Positions 44,128 to 54,689 of a stretch of 64,000 nt of DNA are shown in pieces (within the stretch, counting starts at the first letter, position 1; every line of letters starts with the position of its first letter). The stretch is from NCBI GenBank assembly GCA_963579025.1, contig CAUZFZ010000028.1, positions 16,483-80,482 on the forward strand, read 5' to 3'. The stretch is from CAUZFZ01 sp963579025. GTDB taxonomy: Bacteria; Planctomycetota; Planctomycetia; Planctomycetales; Planctomycetaceae. Below the pieces are notes generated by a model. It was not told the origin of the DNA. It saw nothing but the letters and a program-made list of their open reading frames with translations, and did not search any database. Position numbers and translations under genes: made by a program.

Positions 44128-47100
44128 ATGAATCCGCACCAGCCGAAGCCCACCTCGACGTTCCTGATGCTGCTCGTCCTGACAATTTGCTCCGGACTCG
44201 AATCTCAGGTCCGGGGTCAGGATGTTCCGGACAGTCCGGCTGCCGACACAGCGAAGCCGGTCGGTCAGGCGATGGAGCCAATGGCGCGAGTCAAATTCGC
44301 GATCGCGACATCGCTCGCGGCGGCTCAGGCGGGCGACGTCGAAGGCTCACTGGCGGCGATACGTGAAACGTTTGGCAACGGCTGCCCTCAGAAACTCGAT
44401 ATCGGCGGATTCCTGAATTCTCTGGTTGGCGGAAAATCGGGATACGAAAACTACAACCGATCTGTTGTCGCGGTCGCGGCCCACGGACTCGTCCAGTTGA
44501 GCTCGATCTGGCGAGACAAGAAGTTTCCACCGACCAGGGTGTATTCGACGCTTCTCCCTGCAGTGATGCCCGAGGCCCCCGCTGGCACATTCTGGCTCTA
44601 CGACCCGCAGACTGGAGCGGTCGGCACTCAACATCCGACCGGTGCGCGTCTGCTGATCGAGTGGGCGGTGGAAGCCGACAGGGTTGACGACCTTCGAGAG
44701 AGAATCGTGGCGCGTTCTCGCAAACGAACGTATCCCTTGGCCGTCCAGCTACTCGTTGAGCTTGCTCTGACTGGCGACGATTCATCGGTGATCGGCACAG
44801 AACTGCAGGCACTCGATGACCTGATAAAAAAACAGCCGGCGCTGGCCGGTCAGGCGTCTGTGTTGATCAGTGTGATCTTCGCACTGCAGGACGCAGACGC
44901 GGCTGTTGCAGCGCTTCCAGTGGCCGAGCGGATTGGGGAACTGCTCGCTCCCGGAGCCGTGTCAGCCGGAAACTTTCCGCTGGTCGCCGCCATCCTGAAG
45001 CGGGCGATTCGGATGCGCTTCGAACTCGATCAGACGGACGAGGCTCGTCGCAATGTCCAGAACTGGCTTGTGATCTACCGAACTGGATTCACGACCGGTG
45101 TACTGGCACAGCCCGCGGACTGGTCGTCACATCTGACCGAAGCAGGACACGACTACCTGCGCGGCGGGTTGCTGAATGACGCGCTGGCCGTCGCTGGCGA
45201 AGCCGTCGACCTGAACGTGTCGGAAACGAACATCGTCGCCACAGGTCTCGGCAGCCTTGCCGCGGGTCTACATCGTCAGTTGGCCACACTCGACACGCAG
45301 CAGCGCTTTGAACTGCTGCGTGACTGGAGCATGCCGACGAAGGAACGCAAGCACGTCCGAGTGTTGTCAACGCTGGTGCCAGGCGATTCGCCGCCGTCCG
45401 TCTTCGCCCGGGCACTTGGGGAGCGACCACGCGATGATTCGTTCTCTGTCTCGACGATTGGTGGATTCCGTGGACTGTTCAGTTCTGGCTGGCTGCTCGT
45501 GGAATCCGCACGAGACGCGGCCGCTCTGCGTGACCTCACGACCAGGCTCGTCGCGCTAGCCGAGCAGAACGTACCCAATGCCCGATTTGTTCTGACTCTG
45601 GCCCAACTTGCCGCGGGCAATCGCGAATCGAATGGGGCCGCCGCTGCGCGACTGGGGCAGCGCATTGACGAATTGAGAGCCGCGTACGATCAACGCATGA
45701 GCTCACCGAGTGTGGATGAGAACGCAGAGTCACTGATCACCTTCAACGACATTGTGCTGGCAGCCGCATGCGCGCAGCACGCGCAGTTTGAGAAGACCGG
45801 CTTCGAGTTGCTGAGCCTGCTACCGGAATCTCCGCACCGTCACGCCATCCTGACACGCTCATATCTGCGACGAATCCGGGCTGCTGCAATCATCGACCGT
45901 GAACCCGATGCCAGTCGCAAGATCATCGATGCCGCGGAGTTTCGTTACTGGGATCCCGGTCAGGTGGAACACGCGGTCTCATCCGAGGGCACGGTTCGTC
46001 CCACGTGGCTCGCGCACGACGGGCATCTGACCTGCCTGGCCGGATCCGGCCATGACTATCTGACGTTCCGTTACCCGTTGACCGGCACATTCCAGCTCTC
46101 GTGCGACATGCTGGAGACACCGCTGCAACCACCGGGAGGACTCCTGCGCGGCGACATGATCTGGCAGGCGTCCGGCATGGATCAGACGCTTGGTATTACC
46201 GGGCTCAGTGGGCAATACGTGAACACGCTGCCCAACCAGTTTTTGCCCCGCACACTGCAACCGCGATACCACCGACTGGCTCTGAACGTGACGGATCAAG
46301 ACGTCAGTGTTTCCATCAACGGCCGACGCGTCTGGAACGGAGGGGTGAGTACCGAAACCGCTCCCTGGATCGGCGTGAAAAACAATGTGCTGCACGCATC
46401 AGTCTTCCGTGACCTGACCATCACGGGCGACCCCGAGATACCGCGAGACGTGAAGCTGCTCGACGGGAACGATCTCGGCGGCTGGCAGGCGGAGTACTTC
46501 GGCCAGAGCGTCCCTGTCTCGGGGACGCCCATGTTGTCCGGTTTTGCACAGCCGGCGATTGGCGGCGTTGAGCGGCAAGCCGTGACACTCGCACCCAGTA
46601 ACGGCCCTGTGGTTCAGGATGCGACGAGGAAGGGTGTCGAACAGACTACGCGTGTCGTTTTCGCCAACCCTGAATCCGACAGCATCGCGTCCTGGAATTC
46701 AGCCGGCGATGTTGCCAATGACTGGTTCGCACAAAATGGAGTTCTACACTGCAATCAAAAGACAGCAGACATTTCCACCACAGCTCAAAGTCGGCTCTAC
46801 TATTTCCGCCCGCTGCAGAATGGCGAGTCGCTCAGCTACGAATTTCTCTACCAGCCTGGTGTGTTCGAAGTACACCCGGCACTCGGCAGACTGGCATTCC
46901 TGCTGAAACCTGGTGGCGTTCGAGTCCACTGGATGACATCGGAACGGCACGAGTGGACCGGGCTCGGTTCGGACAACGCAGTGCTCGATCCGGCCAACCG
47001 CCGGGGACCTCGCACGCCGCCGCTTATTGCCGACGACTGGAACAAGGCGAGTATCTCACTTGCCGACGACATTGTCACGCTGACACTGAACGACACCGTG

Positions 47101-50100
47101 GTCTATTCAAGAGCCGTGGAATCGGACGCGCGGCGCACATTCAGTTTCTACCATGACCGACTGAAATCAGGTGTCCGGGTCCGCAATGTTGTGCTGCACG
47201 GCGACTGGCCCGAGCGACTCGAACCGGAACAACGCAACGACCTGCTGGCGTTGTCGGATGCCCCGCAGCGGGTCCCCGACCGTCGCGCACTCGCCTCCAT
47301 CTTTGATGACGTACACATTGGCGATACGGCGCTGGCCGTGCATCGGCATGCCGTGCAGTTACCTGCCGAGGCGCGCTTTGCGTATCTCGCTGACTGGGTA
47401 TTGCCCGGCATCGATCACGACACGATTCGCGTCGCACTGGATTTCACACCAACACACCCGGCGCCGGTCGGTCGCGATGTCGACCGGATCGATGAGCAAC
47501 GCGTCGGGATTGCGGCGGAACTGCGACAGTCGCGCGTGCAGATTGGTGGCAATCTCATCGCCCCGGCCCTGGACCTGATCGAAACCGCACAGGAAGCCGG
47601 AAAGCTGGATGAAGTGAAGGAGCGGGCCGAGCAGTTCAGTCCACGAGATACACAGCAGACTCAGGCCAGACTGACGTTGCTCATGCTGGCTGACAGCGCA
47701 CTCGGTGACTTCACTGCGGCTAACTCGCATCTCGACAAACTGTTTGCTCTGGTCGATGCCGATAGTCGCACTGACTTTGAATCCCGCTGGCCCGAGACAC
47801 TTGCCATCTACGCGGCCACGCAAGAGCCGGCGACTCGTGAACTGGGTCGCGAACTGGCCGTGCTCGTTTTTGACCGCCAGCTCGGTTTAAACAAACCATC
47901 GGGTGTCGCTGCCTGGGAGAGTTTTGTCAGGGCGATGGTTGGTCAGGCGCGGTTTTTCGATGGGTCGCAAGACAACAAGCCGGCTAATCGGACGACCGAG
48001 CGTTACTGGGTTGCTCCACAACTGCGCGAGTGGGATCCGGTCAGTCGGACGACGGCACGCTCGCGCGGGCAGGGATTGGCACGGGCACACTGGCAGGCAT
48101 CGACCGATCGCGTGGAGAATACTTCAAGCCATGAGACAGACTTCATGTATTACCACATCCCGCTGCAGGGCAACTTTCAGGTGGAATGCGACCTCGATGC
48201 GTTTCGTGGAAGGGATACCACCATGTCCATTGGCGGCTCTTGGTTGCTGACGGCCTACAACCAGGCTGCGTACACGTTCGGTGATTATCGCAGGCAGCTC
48301 GGCCGCGTGGAGATTACTCCGAAGCTGTCGCTGATTCGATTTCAACTGCACTTTCGGGGAGTTGTCGAGGACGGAAGCTACCGCGCGTTTATCAACGGGC
48401 GTGAGGTACGCAGTGAGGCTTTGCCGCAACCATTCGAGCCTTGGATCGCCATCCAAAGCCGAGAGAGACACGACGGTGGCGTGTCGAATCTCCAGATCAC
48501 GGGTGACCCCGTCATTCCAGATGTCATTCCCATGACGGCCAGCAGCAATCTGGCGAGCTGGCTGGGTTATTACGACGAATCGGTTGGCACGAAGAACAGC
48601 CACTGGAGGCAGCGTGGTGACATTCCAGGCGGTGGCGGCATCGTCGGATTGTATCGGCCGGGATTAGAAGGCTGTTACGTCGAGCGACTGCTGCGGTATC
48701 ACCGTCCGATGCTGGAAGACGGATCCATCGAATACGAGTTTTACTATCGTGAGGGTGTTTCGCTGGTCCACCCCGTACTCGATCGACGCGCGTTGCTGCT
48801 GACGCCGGACGGTGTCCGTATTCACTGGGTGACGGATGGGCCGTTTGATCGCACGGAACTCGGCGCTGATAACGTCACCGACGAGCCGGAGAATCGCCGT
48901 GGCCCGGATGTCCTGCCGCTCACACCGAATGCATGGAATCACACCCGCCTCACACTGACGGGCAATGTTGTTGAGCTGTTTCTGAATGAGCAGCTTGTCT
49001 ACGAACGCGAACTGGAAATCACGAATCAGCGCACGTTCGGCCTGTTTCATTACACAGGCCAGACGGAAGCGCGCGTTCGTTCGATGAAATGGCGCGGCGA
49101 CTGGCCGCGTGAATTACCGGCACTTAGCGACCAGGAACTCGCCGGTCCCAACACACAGATTCTGGACCAGCGATTGCCGGAACTGAAAGCGGTATTCCAC
49201 CACGACTTTGCCGCCGGTGGATTCGATACCAGCAGATTTGCACTGGTTCGCAATATGGACGGTGGCGTCCTGAACCATCAGCCACAGGGACTGCAGGTCG
49301 TGCGACTGGGCGGTGATGCATACATGGCAACGCTGATTGCCCCGGCGATCGCCGTGCGCGGTGACTTCGATATTTCCGTGTCGTTCGAGCAGTTCGAGAC
49401 TCAACTGACAGCGGGCTCTCACGCGGCAGCGATGCTGCAACTCATCATGACGGGAAAAACAACGACCGAGTCGCTCGTGAGTCGCCGGCACACGCTTTCG
49501 ACTGCGGACCTCAGTCAGCAGATCGTTCACGCCACCGCTGCCGAACGGTCGGACGAGGATTCTCGTCGTTTTCAGTTGGCCAACAGCCCGGGCGAGTCTC
49601 CATCGGGGGCCTTTCGCATTGCTCGTCGTGGCGACCAGATCTCCTACCTGTATTCCGAAGGTGACAAGGCGCCATTTCGCATTCTTGCGGTCAAGACGGC
49701 GACGACCGATGACATCGAGCCGAAGCACATCCGTCTGCACATGCAGGCGAAGGGAGCCGCGCATTCAACAATCGTGTGGAAATCGATCACGGTTCGCGCC
49801 GAGAAGCTGCTGCGACTGCCTGATCCCAATAATCCTGTACCGGGTCTGCTGTGGGTCATGGATGCCGACGGGACGGAACTGCAGAAAATTACCGAGCCCA
49901 TTGCCGGCTATCAGAATCACGGCTCTCCCTCGTGGTCCCCGGATGGAAAGAAGATTCTCTTCGACTGCTGGGGTGGTTCTCCGGACAAATCAAAGATGTT
50001 CATGGTCAATCCGGACGGCACTGAGATGAAGGAACTGGGGACCGGTGCCATGCCGTCGTTCTCGCCGGACGGAAAAAAAATCGCGTTCACGGCCGGTGAC

Positions 50101-50688
50101 GGGATGACGGTCATGGACGTTGACGGCAGTAATCGCGAGGTCGTCGATGAGCGTGGCTGGAGCGTGCAATGGTCCCCGGACGGACGCATGCTGGCGTACG
50201 GCAATGGCGGCAACATCACCGTGCTTGATCTCGATACGAAGGAGAAGCGATCGATTCTCGAAGGTGAGCATGCCTCGCTGTACAACTACACCTATTGGAA
50301 TCTGGAGTGGTCGCGGGATAGCCGACGTGTGTGCTTCAAAGCCAGGACGCGCTCGACCAGCAAGTATGAGCTAGTCGTCGCCGATGTGACGGGCTCATCA
50401 AACGGATTCGAGGTCGTGTTCTCGAGCCCAACGGAAATGCAGACCGATTTCACGTGGCATCCGGATGGCGATCGCGTTCTGTTTCCGATGAATGTTCCGG
50501 AAAAACGCACAGCGAGCCTGTTCGCGGTGAGCCTTCGGAATCCTGGCAAGGCGGAGCTGTGGCCTCAGCAGCCGGATATGAGAATTCAGGGCATCGACTG
50601 GTCACGTGACGGTAAGCGGATCGTCGTGGCCGCAGCTAACCCGCCAGACTGGCAAAGCAAGCTGGATGAGCTGCCAGCCGAGCCGTAA
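44128..50688 (+). CDS. Giant secreted protein, DUF1583-type modules plus a TolB-like propeller
   Basis: The product is 2186 residues with a signal peptide (STFLMLLVLTICSGLESQVRG). Residues 50-600 are helical repeat-like. A two-part module then occurs twice: an opening sandwich (YWDP.., near residues 605 and 1295) and a jelly-roll domain (SLSYEFLYQPGVFEVHP, near 900; SIEYEFYYREGVSLVHP, near 1530) with the shared string VRVHWMT/VRIHWVT...LG.DN...RRGP. I recall these as DUF1581/DUF1583-type domains, known only from planctomycetes. The last 290 residues hold PD40/TolB repeats (GSPSWSPDGKKILFD, AMPSFSPDGKKIAFT, VQWSPDGRMLAYG). No catalytic motif is seen; glycan binding is likely given the jelly rolls. 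It stands alone. Confidence 0.88.
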   Translation: MNPHQPKPTSTFLMLLVLTICSGLESQVRGQDVPDSPAADTAKPVGQAMEPMARVKFAIATSLAAAQAGDVEGSLAAIRETFGNGCPQKLDIGGFLNSLVGGKSGYENYNRSVVAVAAHGLVQLSSIWRDKKFPPTRVYSTLLPAVMPEAPAGTFWLYDPQTGAVGTQHPTGARLLIEWAVEADRVDDLRERIVARSRKRTYPLAVQLLVELALTGDDSSVIGTELQALDDLIKKQPALAGQASVLISVIFALQDADAAVAALPVAERIGELLAPGAVSAGNFPLVAAILKRAIRMRFELDQTDEARRNVQNWLVIYRTGFTTGVLAQPADWSSHLTEAGHDYLRGGLLNDALAVAGEAVDLNVSETNIVATGLGSLAAGLHRQLATLDTQQRFELLRDWSMPTKERKHVRVLSTLVPGDSPPSVFARALGERPRDDSFSVSTIGGFRGLFSSGWLLVESARDAAALRDLTTRLVALAEQNVPNARFVLTLAQLAAGNRESNGAAAARLGQRIDELRAAYDQRMSSPSVDENAESLITFNDIVLAAACAQHAQFEKTGFELLSLLPESPHRHAILTRSYLRRIRAAAIIDREPDASRKIIDAAEFRYWDPGQVEHAVSSEGTVRPTWLAHDGHLTCLAGSGHDYLTFRYPLTGTFQLSCDMLETPLQPPGGLLRGDMIWQASGMDQTLGITGLSGQYVNTLPNQFLPRTLQPRYHRLALNVTDQDVSVSINGRRVWNGGVSTETAPWIGVKNNVLHASVFRDLTITGDPEIPRDVKLLDGNDLGGWQAEYFGQSVPVSGTPMLSGFAQPAIGGVERQAVTLAPSNGPVVQDATRKGVEQTTRVVFANPESDSIASWNSAGDVANDWFAQNGVLHCNQKTADISTTAQSRLYYFRPLQNGESLSYEFLYQPGVFEVHPALGRLAFLLKPGGVRVHWMTSERHEWTGLGSDNAVLDPANRRGPRTPPLIADDWNKASISLADDIVTLTLNDTVVYSRAVESDARRTFSFYHDRLKSGVRVRNVVLHGDWPERLEPEQRNDLLALSDAPQRVPDRRALASIFDDVHIGDTALAVHRHAVQLPAEARFAYLADWVLPGIDHDTIRVALDFTPTHPAPVGRDVDRIDEQRVGIAAELRQSRVQIGGNLIAPALDLIETAQEAGKLDEVKERAEQFSPRDTQQTQARLTLLMLADSALGDFTAANSHLDKLFALVDADSRTDFESRWPETLAIYAATQEPATRELGRELAVLVFDRQLGLNKPSGVAAWESFVRAMVGQARFFDGSQDNKPANRTTERYWVAPQLREWDPVSRTTARSRGQGLARAHWQASTDRVENTSSHETDFMYYHIPLQGNFQVECDLDAFRGRDTTMSIGGSWLLTAYNQAAYTFGDYRRQLGRVEITPKLSLIRFQLHFRGVVEDGSYRAFINGREVRSEALPQPFEPWIAIQSRERHDGGVSNLQITGDPVIPDVIPMTASSNLASWLGYYDESVGTKNSHWRQRGDIPGGGGIVGLYRPGLEGCYVERLLRYHRPMLEDGSIEYEFYYREGVSLVHPVLDRRALLLTPDGVRIHWVTDGPFDRTELGADNVTDEPENRRGPDVLPLTPNAWNHTRLTLTGNVVELFLNEQLVYERELEITNQRTFGLFHYTGQTEARVRSMKWRGDWPRELPALSDQELAGPNTQILDQRLPELKAVFHHDFAAGGFDTSRFALVRNMDGGVLNHQPQGLQVVRLGGDAYMATLIAPAIAVRGDFDISVSFEQFETQLTAGSHAAAMLQLIMTGKTTTESLVSRRHTLSTADLSQQIVHATAAERSDEDSRRFQLANSPGESPSGAFRIARRGDQISYLYSEGDKAPFRILAVKTATTDDIEPKHIRLHMQAKGAAHSTIVWKSITVRAEKLLRLPDPNNPVPGLLWVMDADGTELQKITEPIAGYQNHGSPSWSPDGKKILFDCWGGSPDKSKMFMVNPDGTEMKELGTGAMPSFSPDGKKIAFTAGDGMTVMDVDGSNREVVDERGWSVQWSPDGRMLAYGNGGNITVLDLDTKEKRSILEGEHASLYNYTYWNLEWSRDSRRVCFKARTRSTSKYELVVADVTGSSNGFEVVFSSPTEMQTDFTWHPDGDRVLFPMNVPEKRTASLFAVSLRNPGKAELWPQQPDMRIQGIDWSRDGKRIVVAAANPPDWQSKLDELPAEP

Positions 50689-50717
50689 GGCGTGCAGTGG
50701 ATGAGAATTCACCTGCC

Positions 50718-50773
50718 GTAGGACGGGCACTCCTGCCCGTCGCCCCAGAGACGGGCAAGAGTGCCCGTCTTAC
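50718..50773. repeat. REPIN-like paired hairpin C
   Basis: 24-base arms at 50718-50741 and 50750-50773, reverse complements with two mismatches, beginning GTAG and ending TTAC. Each arm is itself a hairpin, GACGGGCA-CTCC-TGCCCGTC. Short flanking ACCTG/CAGGT adds five more pairs. It lies between the giant gene and the 84-aa gene, in convergent orientation. Confidence 0.82.
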
Positions 50774-50838
50774 AGGTAAGAAACCCACTGTCGCACACCT
50801 AAAGACGGCATCAGCGGTTGGCCATTGTCCGCAGTTGA

Positions 50839-51093
50839 TCAGGCGCTGGCCTGCATCCGCTGCAACGTGGTCAGTGCGTCGAACAGGTCGGCCGACATTC
50901 GGATTTCATCATTCGAGAAGTCGCGCAGAAACGTACGGTTTGTGCGGATCGCCTCGGTGAGCGGTTCCAGAATCTCGCCTAGCGGGACGCTGATCATCTC
51001 GGGGGCCCGTCTGGACCGGGGAGCTGAGGCCGAATCGATTTCAGTCGAGTGAACCTGATCCGTATCCGGAACGATGCGAAACCGTGGCCGCAT
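50839..51093 (-). CDS. Hypothetical 84-aa protein
   Basis: The product is 84 residues from ATG 51093, preceded by AGAAGGAC, a good ribosome-binding site. The N-terminal third is polar (RPRFRIVPDTDQVHSTEIDSASAPRSRRA). The rest is helical (ISVPLGEILEPLTEAIRTNRTFLRDFSNDEIRMSADLFDALTTLQRM), with regular heptad-like hydrophobics that suggest a helical hairpin or dimer. No family is recognised. It is bracketed by REPIN-like elements C and A2 and has no co-directional partner. Confidence 0.55.
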   Translation of the reverse strand: MRPRFRIVPDTDQVHSTEIDSASAPRSRRAPEMISVPLGEILEPLTEAIRTNRTFLRDFSNDEIRMSADLFDALTTLQRMQASA

Positions 51094-51329
51094 AATGTGT
51101 CCTTCTCAGAATTCGGCCCGCGGAATCGAGTGGGAGATTCAACGCCGGCTGCAAGATGCGTCGTCTACGGGAACTTTGATCGGCAGAGCGACCCTGCGGC
51201 CTTGAGCAGAATTCCTGAAGTTTCCAGCCCGCAAGGACGAAGGGGGCTCTCGCCCTGAATTTTCGGCTCGCCCGGCGTTAGCAGCTGTCCAGAAACGAAA
51301 CCGCGAAGTAGACCGTGCCTGAGCCGTAG

Positions 51330-51382
51330 CCCGATTTCTCCGAAATCGGGACCTGCCGCGTGCGGATTTCGGAGAAATCCGC
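51330..51382. repeat. REPIN-like double palindrome A2
   Basis: GTAG precedes CCCGATTTC-TCC-GAAATCGGG (51330-51350); eleven bases later GCGGATTTC-GGA-GAAATCCGC (51362-51382) is followed by CTAC. It is element A1 in reverse orientation with a shorter spacer. The rest of 51094-51599 contains no convincing gene; a run of G at 51531-51538 lies upstream of the next gene. Confidence 0.87.
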
Positions 51383-51599
51383 CTACCGCTTCACAGTCGT
51401 GTTCCACGACTGAGTCGCGTGACGTCGCGCAGCCGCGGGACCGGCTTCCCTCAGTTCAGGCGACGCCCTTCGGTGTGGAAGGTGCTTTGTCGGCGGCGAA
51501 GGGAAACGATGTCGTTTACCTTACAATCGTCGGGGGGGGCTCGTTCCCACCGCAGACGCCCATTGGGGTCGATCAGACTTCGAACTGGAGACGGATTCA

Positions 51600-54500
51600 A
51601 TGTCCCGCATGCTCAGTGCAGCCTGTGTCGTGTTGCTCACGCCAAATCTCATTCACGCTGCGGATGCCCCGGTCGACTTCAATCGCGACATCCGTCCGAT
51701 CCTCTCGGACAAGTGTTTTGCCTGCCATGGGCCTGACGAGAAGCAGCGAACGGGTGGATTTCGGCTCGATGAAAAAGCCAGCGCTTTAGGCAAGGGCGAG
51801 TCGGGTGAGGTCATCATTGTGCCAGGTAAGGCGACGGCGAGCGAACTCATCAAACGCATTACGAGTAAGGACGACGAACTGCGTATGCCGCCAGCGGATT
51901 CGACGAAGTCTCTCACGCTCGAGGAAATCGCACTGATCACGGCGTGGGTCTCGCAGGGGGCTGACTGGAAAGAGCACTGGGCGTTCATTGGACCGCTGCA
52001 GGCGGAACTACCGCAGGTCTCGCAACTGGCTTGGTGCCGCAATCCGATCGACCGCTTCGTCCTGGCCGGGCACGACCGCGAGGGCTTGAAACCGAATGCG
52101 GAGGCCAGTCGGGAAACGCTGCTCCGGTGCGTGACCTTCGACCTGACCGGACTGCCGCCAACGCTGGCGGAGATCGATGCATTCCTGGCGGATGAATCTC
52201 CGGACGCGTTCGAGAAGGTCGTCGATCGGCTGCTGAAGTCGGAGCATTTCGGCGAGCACATGGCTCATTACTGGCTGGACGCAGCCCGCTATGGAGACAC
52301 GCACGGATTGCACCTGGACAACTATCGCGAGATCTGGGCTTATCGCGACTGGGTGGTCGACGCGTTCAATCGCAATCTGCCGTTCGACCAGTTCGCGATT
52401 GAGCAACTCGCCGGTGACCTGTTGGAGAACCCGACGGATGAGCAACTGACTGCCACCGGCTTTAATCGCTGTCACGTAACAACTGGGGAGGGCGGCTCGA
52501 TCGCTGAAGAGGTTTACGTGCGAAACGTCGTCGACCGCGTGGTGACGACGGGCACGGTGTTTATGGGAATGACGTTCGACTGCTCGCGGTGTCACGACCA
52601 CAAATACGACCCATTCACACAACGCGACTTCTATTCGATGTTCGCGTTCTTCAATTCGATCGACGGAGCGCCGCTGGATGGAAATAAGAAGGACCATGCT
52701 CCCGTGCTGAAGGTCACAACGCGCGAGCAGAAGGCGCGCATTGCTGAGCTGGAGCTGAAGATCGCGCAGGCACGCAGCGAGATCGCCCGACAGCTTGTCG
52801 ATTTCAAGTACATCGAACCGGAAACGCCAACCGAAACGAAGGTGCCCGAACGCGAAGAGTTCGTGTGGATCGACGACGCCGTGCCGGAAGGTGCGGCCGC
52901 GCAGGGCAACACACCGTGGAAGTTCGCGGACACTCCGAAACCAGTCAGCGGCAGCAAAGTGTCGACGCGTACCGCGGCGGGATTGAGCCAGCACTTTTTC
53001 ACCGCCGCGAAGCAGCCGTTGCGGATTGCGAAGGACGATGTGCTGTTCTGTCACGTCTGGATCGACGAAAAGAATCCGGCTAAGGAAATCATGCTCCAGT
53101 GGAACGACGGCACGTGGGAACACCGCGCGTACTGGGGCGGCAACAGTATTCCGTGGGGAAAGGACGGCACCGTCAGCCGCAAGCGACTGGGTGATCTTCC
53201 GGCCGCTGGTCAGTGGGTCCGCCTGGAAGTTCCCGCGGCAGACGTCGGCCTGAAAGTCGGAGCCGCCGTGAATGGCTGGGCCTTTACTCAGTTCGACGGC
53301 ACGGTGTCATGGGATAAAGCCGGCATCGTGAGCGGCGTGAACCAGAACCCGCTGTACGACTCGATCATCGCCTGGCAGCGTGACCAGAAGGCAGCCGGTG
53401 GCGCATCACTGCCGGCCGAGGTGAAAACGATCGTTCTTCTCGAACCAGGCAAGCGCAATCCCGAGCAGCAGAAACAACTGCTCGACTACTTCGTCGAGAA
53501 CGCTCACACCGCCTCGCGCGAGATTTTCAATCCTCTCAACAAGACAATCGCCGACGCGGAGAAACAGGTCGCCGATGTTCGCAACACGGCGACCACGACG
53601 ATGATCTTCCGCGAAAAGAAAGAACCGAAGCCGGCCCATATGCTGAACCGGGGCGAGTACGATCAACCTCTCGAACAGGTGACCCGTGCCGTTCCAGGAA
53701 CCCTGCCATCGTTGCCCGAAGGTGCTCCGTTGAATCGGCTTGGTTTTGCTCGCTGGCTCGTTGACGACAGCCATCCACTGACCGCACGCGTCACGGTGAA
53801 TCGTTTGTGGCAGCAGTGCTTCGGCATCGGTCTCGTGAAGACTTCCGAAGACTTCGGATCTCAGGGAGAACCGCCGAGTCATCCGGAATTGCTTGATTGG
53901 CTGGCGGTGCAGTTCCGCGAGGACGGCTGGGATGTGAAGCAAATGATGAAGCGCATCGTCATGTCGGCGACGTACCGTCAATCCGCGGCCAGCACTCGGG
54001 AATTGAGACTCCGGGATCCCGAGAATCGTCTGCTGTCGCGCGGACCGCGATTTCGCCTGGATGCCGAGATGCTGCGCGATCAGGCGCTGGCCGTCAGCGG
54101 CCTGCTCAACACGCAGTTGGGTGGACCGGCCGTCAAGCCACCGCAACCGGACGGGCTGTGGTTCGCCGTTGGTTACAGCGGTTCCAATACCGTCCGCTTC
54201 AAAGCCGATGCCGGCCCCGAGAAAGTGCATCGCCGCACGCTGTACACATTCCTGAAACGCACAGCCGTGGCGCCGCAGATGAGCATCATCGATGCGCCGT
54301 CACGCGAATCCTGCTCGGTACGACGCGAACGCACCAACACGCCACTGCAGGCACTGCTGCTGCTTAACGACCCGCAGTACTTCGAGTGTGCCCGCGGCCT
54401 GGCCGAACGTGTCCTGCGGGAAGGCGGCGATTCGGTCGAGTCGCGCGTGAACATGATGTTCCGCTTGTGTGCGTCGCGGTTTCCGCGCACATCGGAGTCA

Positions 54501-54686
54501 ACTGAGATTGTGAAGGCACTCGCCGACATGCGTACGAACTTCACCGAGCGACCGGAAGCTGCCAAACGGCTTGTGTCAGTGGGGACCATGCCGCCAGACG
54601 AGTCACTGGATGTCGTGGAACTCGCGTCATGGACGGTCATTGCCAACCTGATCCTGAATCTCGATGAGGTTCTTTCGAAGGGGTAG
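51600..54686 (+). CDS. PSD1 protein: PSCyt1, DUF1549, lectin-like insert, DUF1553
   Basis: The product is 1028 residues with a signal peptide (SRMLSAACVVLLTPNLIHAAD). VDFNRDIRPILSDKCFACHGPDEKQ contains the CxxCH haem motif near residue 40, and IIVPGKATASELIKRI completes the haem domain. DUF1549 follows (VTFDLTGLPPTLAEIDAFL, HYWLDAARYGDTHGLHLD), then DUF1553 at the end (RRERTNTPLQALLLLNDPQYFE). Between them (about residues 405-595) is a beta-rich jelly-roll-like insert (VLFCHVWIDEKNPAKEIMLQWNDGTWEHRAYWG), which the other PSD1 copy lacks. Three bases separate its stop from the DUF2007 gene, so the three genes form one operon. Confidence 0.93.
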   Translation: MSRMLSAACVVLLTPNLIHAADAPVDFNRDIRPILSDKCFACHGPDEKQRTGGFRLDEKASALGKGESGEVIIVPGKATASELIKRITSKDDELRMPPADSTKSLTLEEIALITAWVSQGADWKEHWAFIGPLQAELPQVSQLAWCRNPIDRFVLAGHDREGLKPNAEASRETLLRCVTFDLTGLPPTLAEIDAFLADESPDAFEKVVDRLLKSEHFGEHMAHYWLDAARYGDTHGLHLDNYREIWAYRDWVVDAFNRNLPFDQFAIEQLAGDLLENPTDEQLTATGFNRCHVTTGEGGSIAEEVYVRNVVDRVVTTGTVFMGMTFDCSRCHDHKYDPFTQRDFYSMFAFFNSIDGAPLDGNKKDHAPVLKVTTREQKARIAELELKIAQARSEIARQLVDFKYIEPETPTETKVPEREEFVWIDDAVPEGAAAQGNTPWKFADTPKPVSGSKVSTRTAAGLSQHFFTAAKQPLRIAKDDVLFCHVWIDEKNPAKEIMLQWNDGTWEHRAYWGGNSIPWGKDGTVSRKRLGDLPAAGQWVRLEVPAADVGLKVGAAVNGWAFTQFDGTVSWDKAGIVSGVNQNPLYDSIIAWQRDQKAAGGASLPAEVKTIVLLEPGKRNPEQQKQLLDYFVENAHTASREIFNPLNKTIADAEKQVADVRNTATTTMIFREKKEPKPAHMLNRGEYDQPLEQVTRAVPGTLPSLPEGAPLNRLGFARWLVDDSHPLTARVTVNRLWQQCFGIGLVKTSEDFGSQGEPPSHPELLDWLAVQFREDGWDVKQMMKRIVMSATYRQSAASTRELRLRDPENRLLSRGPRFRLDAEMLRDQALAVSGLLNTQLGGPAVKPPQPDGLWFAVGYSGSNTVRFKADAGPEKVHRRTLYTFLKRTAVAPQMSIIDAPSRESCSVRRERTNTPLQALLLLNDPQYFECARGLAERVLREGGDSVESRVNMMFRLCASRFPRTSESTEIVKALADMRTNFTERPEAAKRLVSVGTMPPDESLDVVELASWTVIANLILNLDEVLSKG

Positions 54687-54689
54687 GCC

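Noticed and set aside
50697..50960. Plus-strand 87-codon frame over element C
   Set aside because: The frame consists of translated hairpin repeat and lies opposite the better-supported 84-aa gene.
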